From Ceratopteris richardii (lineage: Eukaryota; Streptophyta; Polypodiopsida; Polypodiales; Pteridaceae): a stretch of 64,000 bases of DNA. The DNA lies in contig CM035444.1 in the NCBI GenBank assembly GCA_020310875.1, forward strand, positions 15,378,085-15,442,084, in the 5' to 3' direction. The notes beneath the pieces were generated by a model. The model ran no database searches. It was not told where the DNA came from and saw nothing but the letters and a program-made list of their open reading frames with translations. Below, piece after piece: positions 62,106-64,000 of this stretch (position 1 is the stretch's first letter; each line of letters starts with the position of its first letter). The translations under genes and the position numbers were made by a program.

Positions 62106-64000
62106 TATCCAGTATGGTAAATCAAAACGGAGGCCTATTTCCAAGATAGAAATCTTTATGGAATTAAAGCCGGTGATGACGCTATGCCTATTCCAAGATC
62201 TAAAGGAGGATCTACACAAGAGGAGACAGATAAGCTCACACTTTGGTGTGCAAGGGATGCTCAAGCAAGGTTACACATACTAGTCTTTGTCTCTAATTTT
62301 CTATTACCACATATTAGAGGATGCAAGATAGCTCAAGGGACTTGGGATGCTCTAGAGACTTTATTTTCTGCTAGCACAAAGGCAAGGAAGAACCATCTTT
62401 GGAATTAGTTCAATCAGATGAAGAAGACAACTAAATAAACTATCACACAGTTTGTTACAAAGGTCAAGGAAGTTGCTGATCAATTGGCATCCATTGGAGA
62501 GCTCATTGAAGAAGAGGCTATCATGAGGCAGATTCTCAATGGGATAAGAAGATATAAGCAATGGCAATTCTTCACCACAGCTTATGATCTCATCATGGAT
62601 GTGCAAACTCCAGACTTCAACATCTTTCTTGGACAACTCTTCAATCAAGAGGCCAACAATAGCATAAAGGAAGGTAACTCCTAGCATGGTAATTCAACAA
62701 GTGCTTTATATGGAGATAAGAAGGACAAGCAGTTGAAAGGCAAGAAGAAGGAAGAAGATGAAGAGGAGACTTCCCAAGCCAACTTTGCAGGCAAGCGCAA
62801 GTGGAAAGGGAAGAAGAAAGGACCAAAGCATGACAAAACCAAAGGCCACAATCTTCAACCTTGTGCCATATGTGATAAGACAAACCACACCACTCAGAAT
62901 TGCTGGTTCAATGGAAAGACCGAGAGAGGAAGTGGAAGAGGTGGATATGGAAACACTAGAGATAGAGGTGGACAAAACTTCAACAATAACAATAGAGGCC
63001 ATAACAGGAGGGACTTCAGCAATTATTCAGAAGATCAACTACATGAAGACTCATTGCTTCTAATGAATCTAAGCCACAAAGAAGGTAAAGAAGATGATCA
63101 TTTGTTCTACATAGATTCAGGATGTTTGAATCATGTTGCAGGCCACATTGCTCTTCTATTCGACTTGTAAAGCCCAAAGCATAGACATGAAGTACAAAGG
63201 GGGGATGATACTAAGCACAATGTGGAGAAGATTGGTAATGGCAAAGCTTCCAATGGCAGGACAAACATTCTGAGTAAGGTTCTATATGTACCCACTATCA
63301 CTAAAAACCTAATAAGTGTAGGCCAAATAGTTAAAAAAGGCTTGCAAGTTAGGTTCACCCAACATAAAGCTTTTGTAGAAGATCCATGTCAAGGCTTCAA
63401 GAAGTTAGCCAGAGGTGAGAAGCATGGTAGGCTCTTTACTTTTGAAGTAGGAGAAACAAGGAACATAGCTCTATTCACTTTTGGGTATCAAACCCTAAGT
63501 GAGCTTGAAGTGTGGTACAAGAGGCTTGCTCATGTGAATGAAAGAACCTTCAAGGATATATGCAAGGGTCAAAGTGTTCTAGGGCTGCCAAACATATCAA
63601 AGCAACACATGATCAACATATGTGATGCATGTCAGATTGGGAAGGCACAAAGTCAACCATTCAACCACAAAGGCTACATCAATAACAACTTGTTGGACTT
63701 AGTACATATAGATGTATGGGGGCCAAGTTAAGAACCTTCACTGGAAAAATCAAGGTATTATGTCTCATTTATTGATGACCATAGTAGATGGACTATTCTG
63801 TACTCTATTAAAAGAATGAAGTGTTTGATTGCTTCAAAATGTATCTAGCACATGTGGAGAATCATACAGGAAGATCGCTCAAGAAGCTCAGATCTGATGG
63901 AGGGGGAGAATACATCTCCAAAGAGAAGATTTCCTAAAAAAATTCTACCATCCATCGTTTTTGTCTTTAGCATGAATTGCAAGAGATCCTCCCATGCTAG
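62106..64000 (+). mobile_element. Cop3: Ty1/copia copy, truncated and running off the window
   Basis: A plus-strand copia relic that begins abruptly where Cop1c ends. No LTR or primer site is seen at its left edge, so its 5' end is missing. It is related to Cop2 at protein level (FLLPHIRG, YIDSGC-NH, DVWGP) but is a different family. Confidence 0.8.
62184..63960 (+). pseudogene. copia Gag-protease-integrase of Cop3
   Basis: Order on the plus strand: Gag (FLLPHIRGCKIAQGTWDALE; QILNGIRRYKQWQFF), lysine-rich stretch, knuckle CAICDKTNHTTQNC with all four ligands, Gly/Arg-rich stretch, protease FYIDSGCLNHVAGH near 63110, LYVPTITKNLISVGQ, GAG-preintegrase LEVWYKRLAHVNERTF, integrase zinc end NICDACQIGKAQ and core start LVHIDVWGP (first Asp) and [10 protein letters not shown] (second Asp, about 63895). 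Stops near 62408, 62437, 62682, 63168 and 63729, and a frameshift near 63815, disable it. It continues past the window end. Confidence 0.85.

Overview
The window reads as nuclear DNA of a land plant with a large, repeat-rich genome. Nearly everything recognisable is LTR retrotransposon (Ty1/copia and Ty3/gypsy), including nested and decayed copies. Plant-type signals include initiator-methionine primer sites (TGGTATCAGAGC), TGGCGCC-type gypsy primer sites and 5-bp target duplications. I found no host gene, tRNA, rRNA or CRISPR array. The sequence alone does not identify the plant lineage.

Layout. 1-6987: two members of one copia family (Cop1a on +, Cop1b on -) lie tail to tail and form a long inverted repeat. 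6988-11677: decayed LTRs and a copia relic. 11678-19520: an LTR element flanked by CCTTG duplications with closely matching LTRs but no coding capacity (a LARD-type element). 19526-25998: decayed copia and gypsy pieces on the minus strand. 26006-62105: a third Cop1 copy (Cop1c, minus) broken open by a gypsy element 'H' (29278-60430, target duplication CATGC). H was itself entered by a second gypsy element 'G2' (34604-50473) and by an almost intact copia element 'Cop2' (51471-58335, target duplication CAGAG). 62106-64000: the start of another copia copy (Cop3, +) that leaves the window.

The nesting gives an order: Cop1c, then H, then G2 and Cop2. LTR comparison by eye agrees, with H the most divergent and G2 and Cop2 about 1%.

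The most unusual object is G2. It carries gag and a first retropepsin in one 1485-codon frame, then RT, RNase H and integrase. The frame continues past integrase into a second retropepsin-like domain and a basic tail. Behind it lies a same-strand frame of about 1360 codons (two in-frame stops) with coiled coils and no recognised domain. This frame runs through the polypurine tract into the 3' LTR. The G2 leader also holds a CpG-rich minisatellite. I regard this element as the best candidate for something undescribed.
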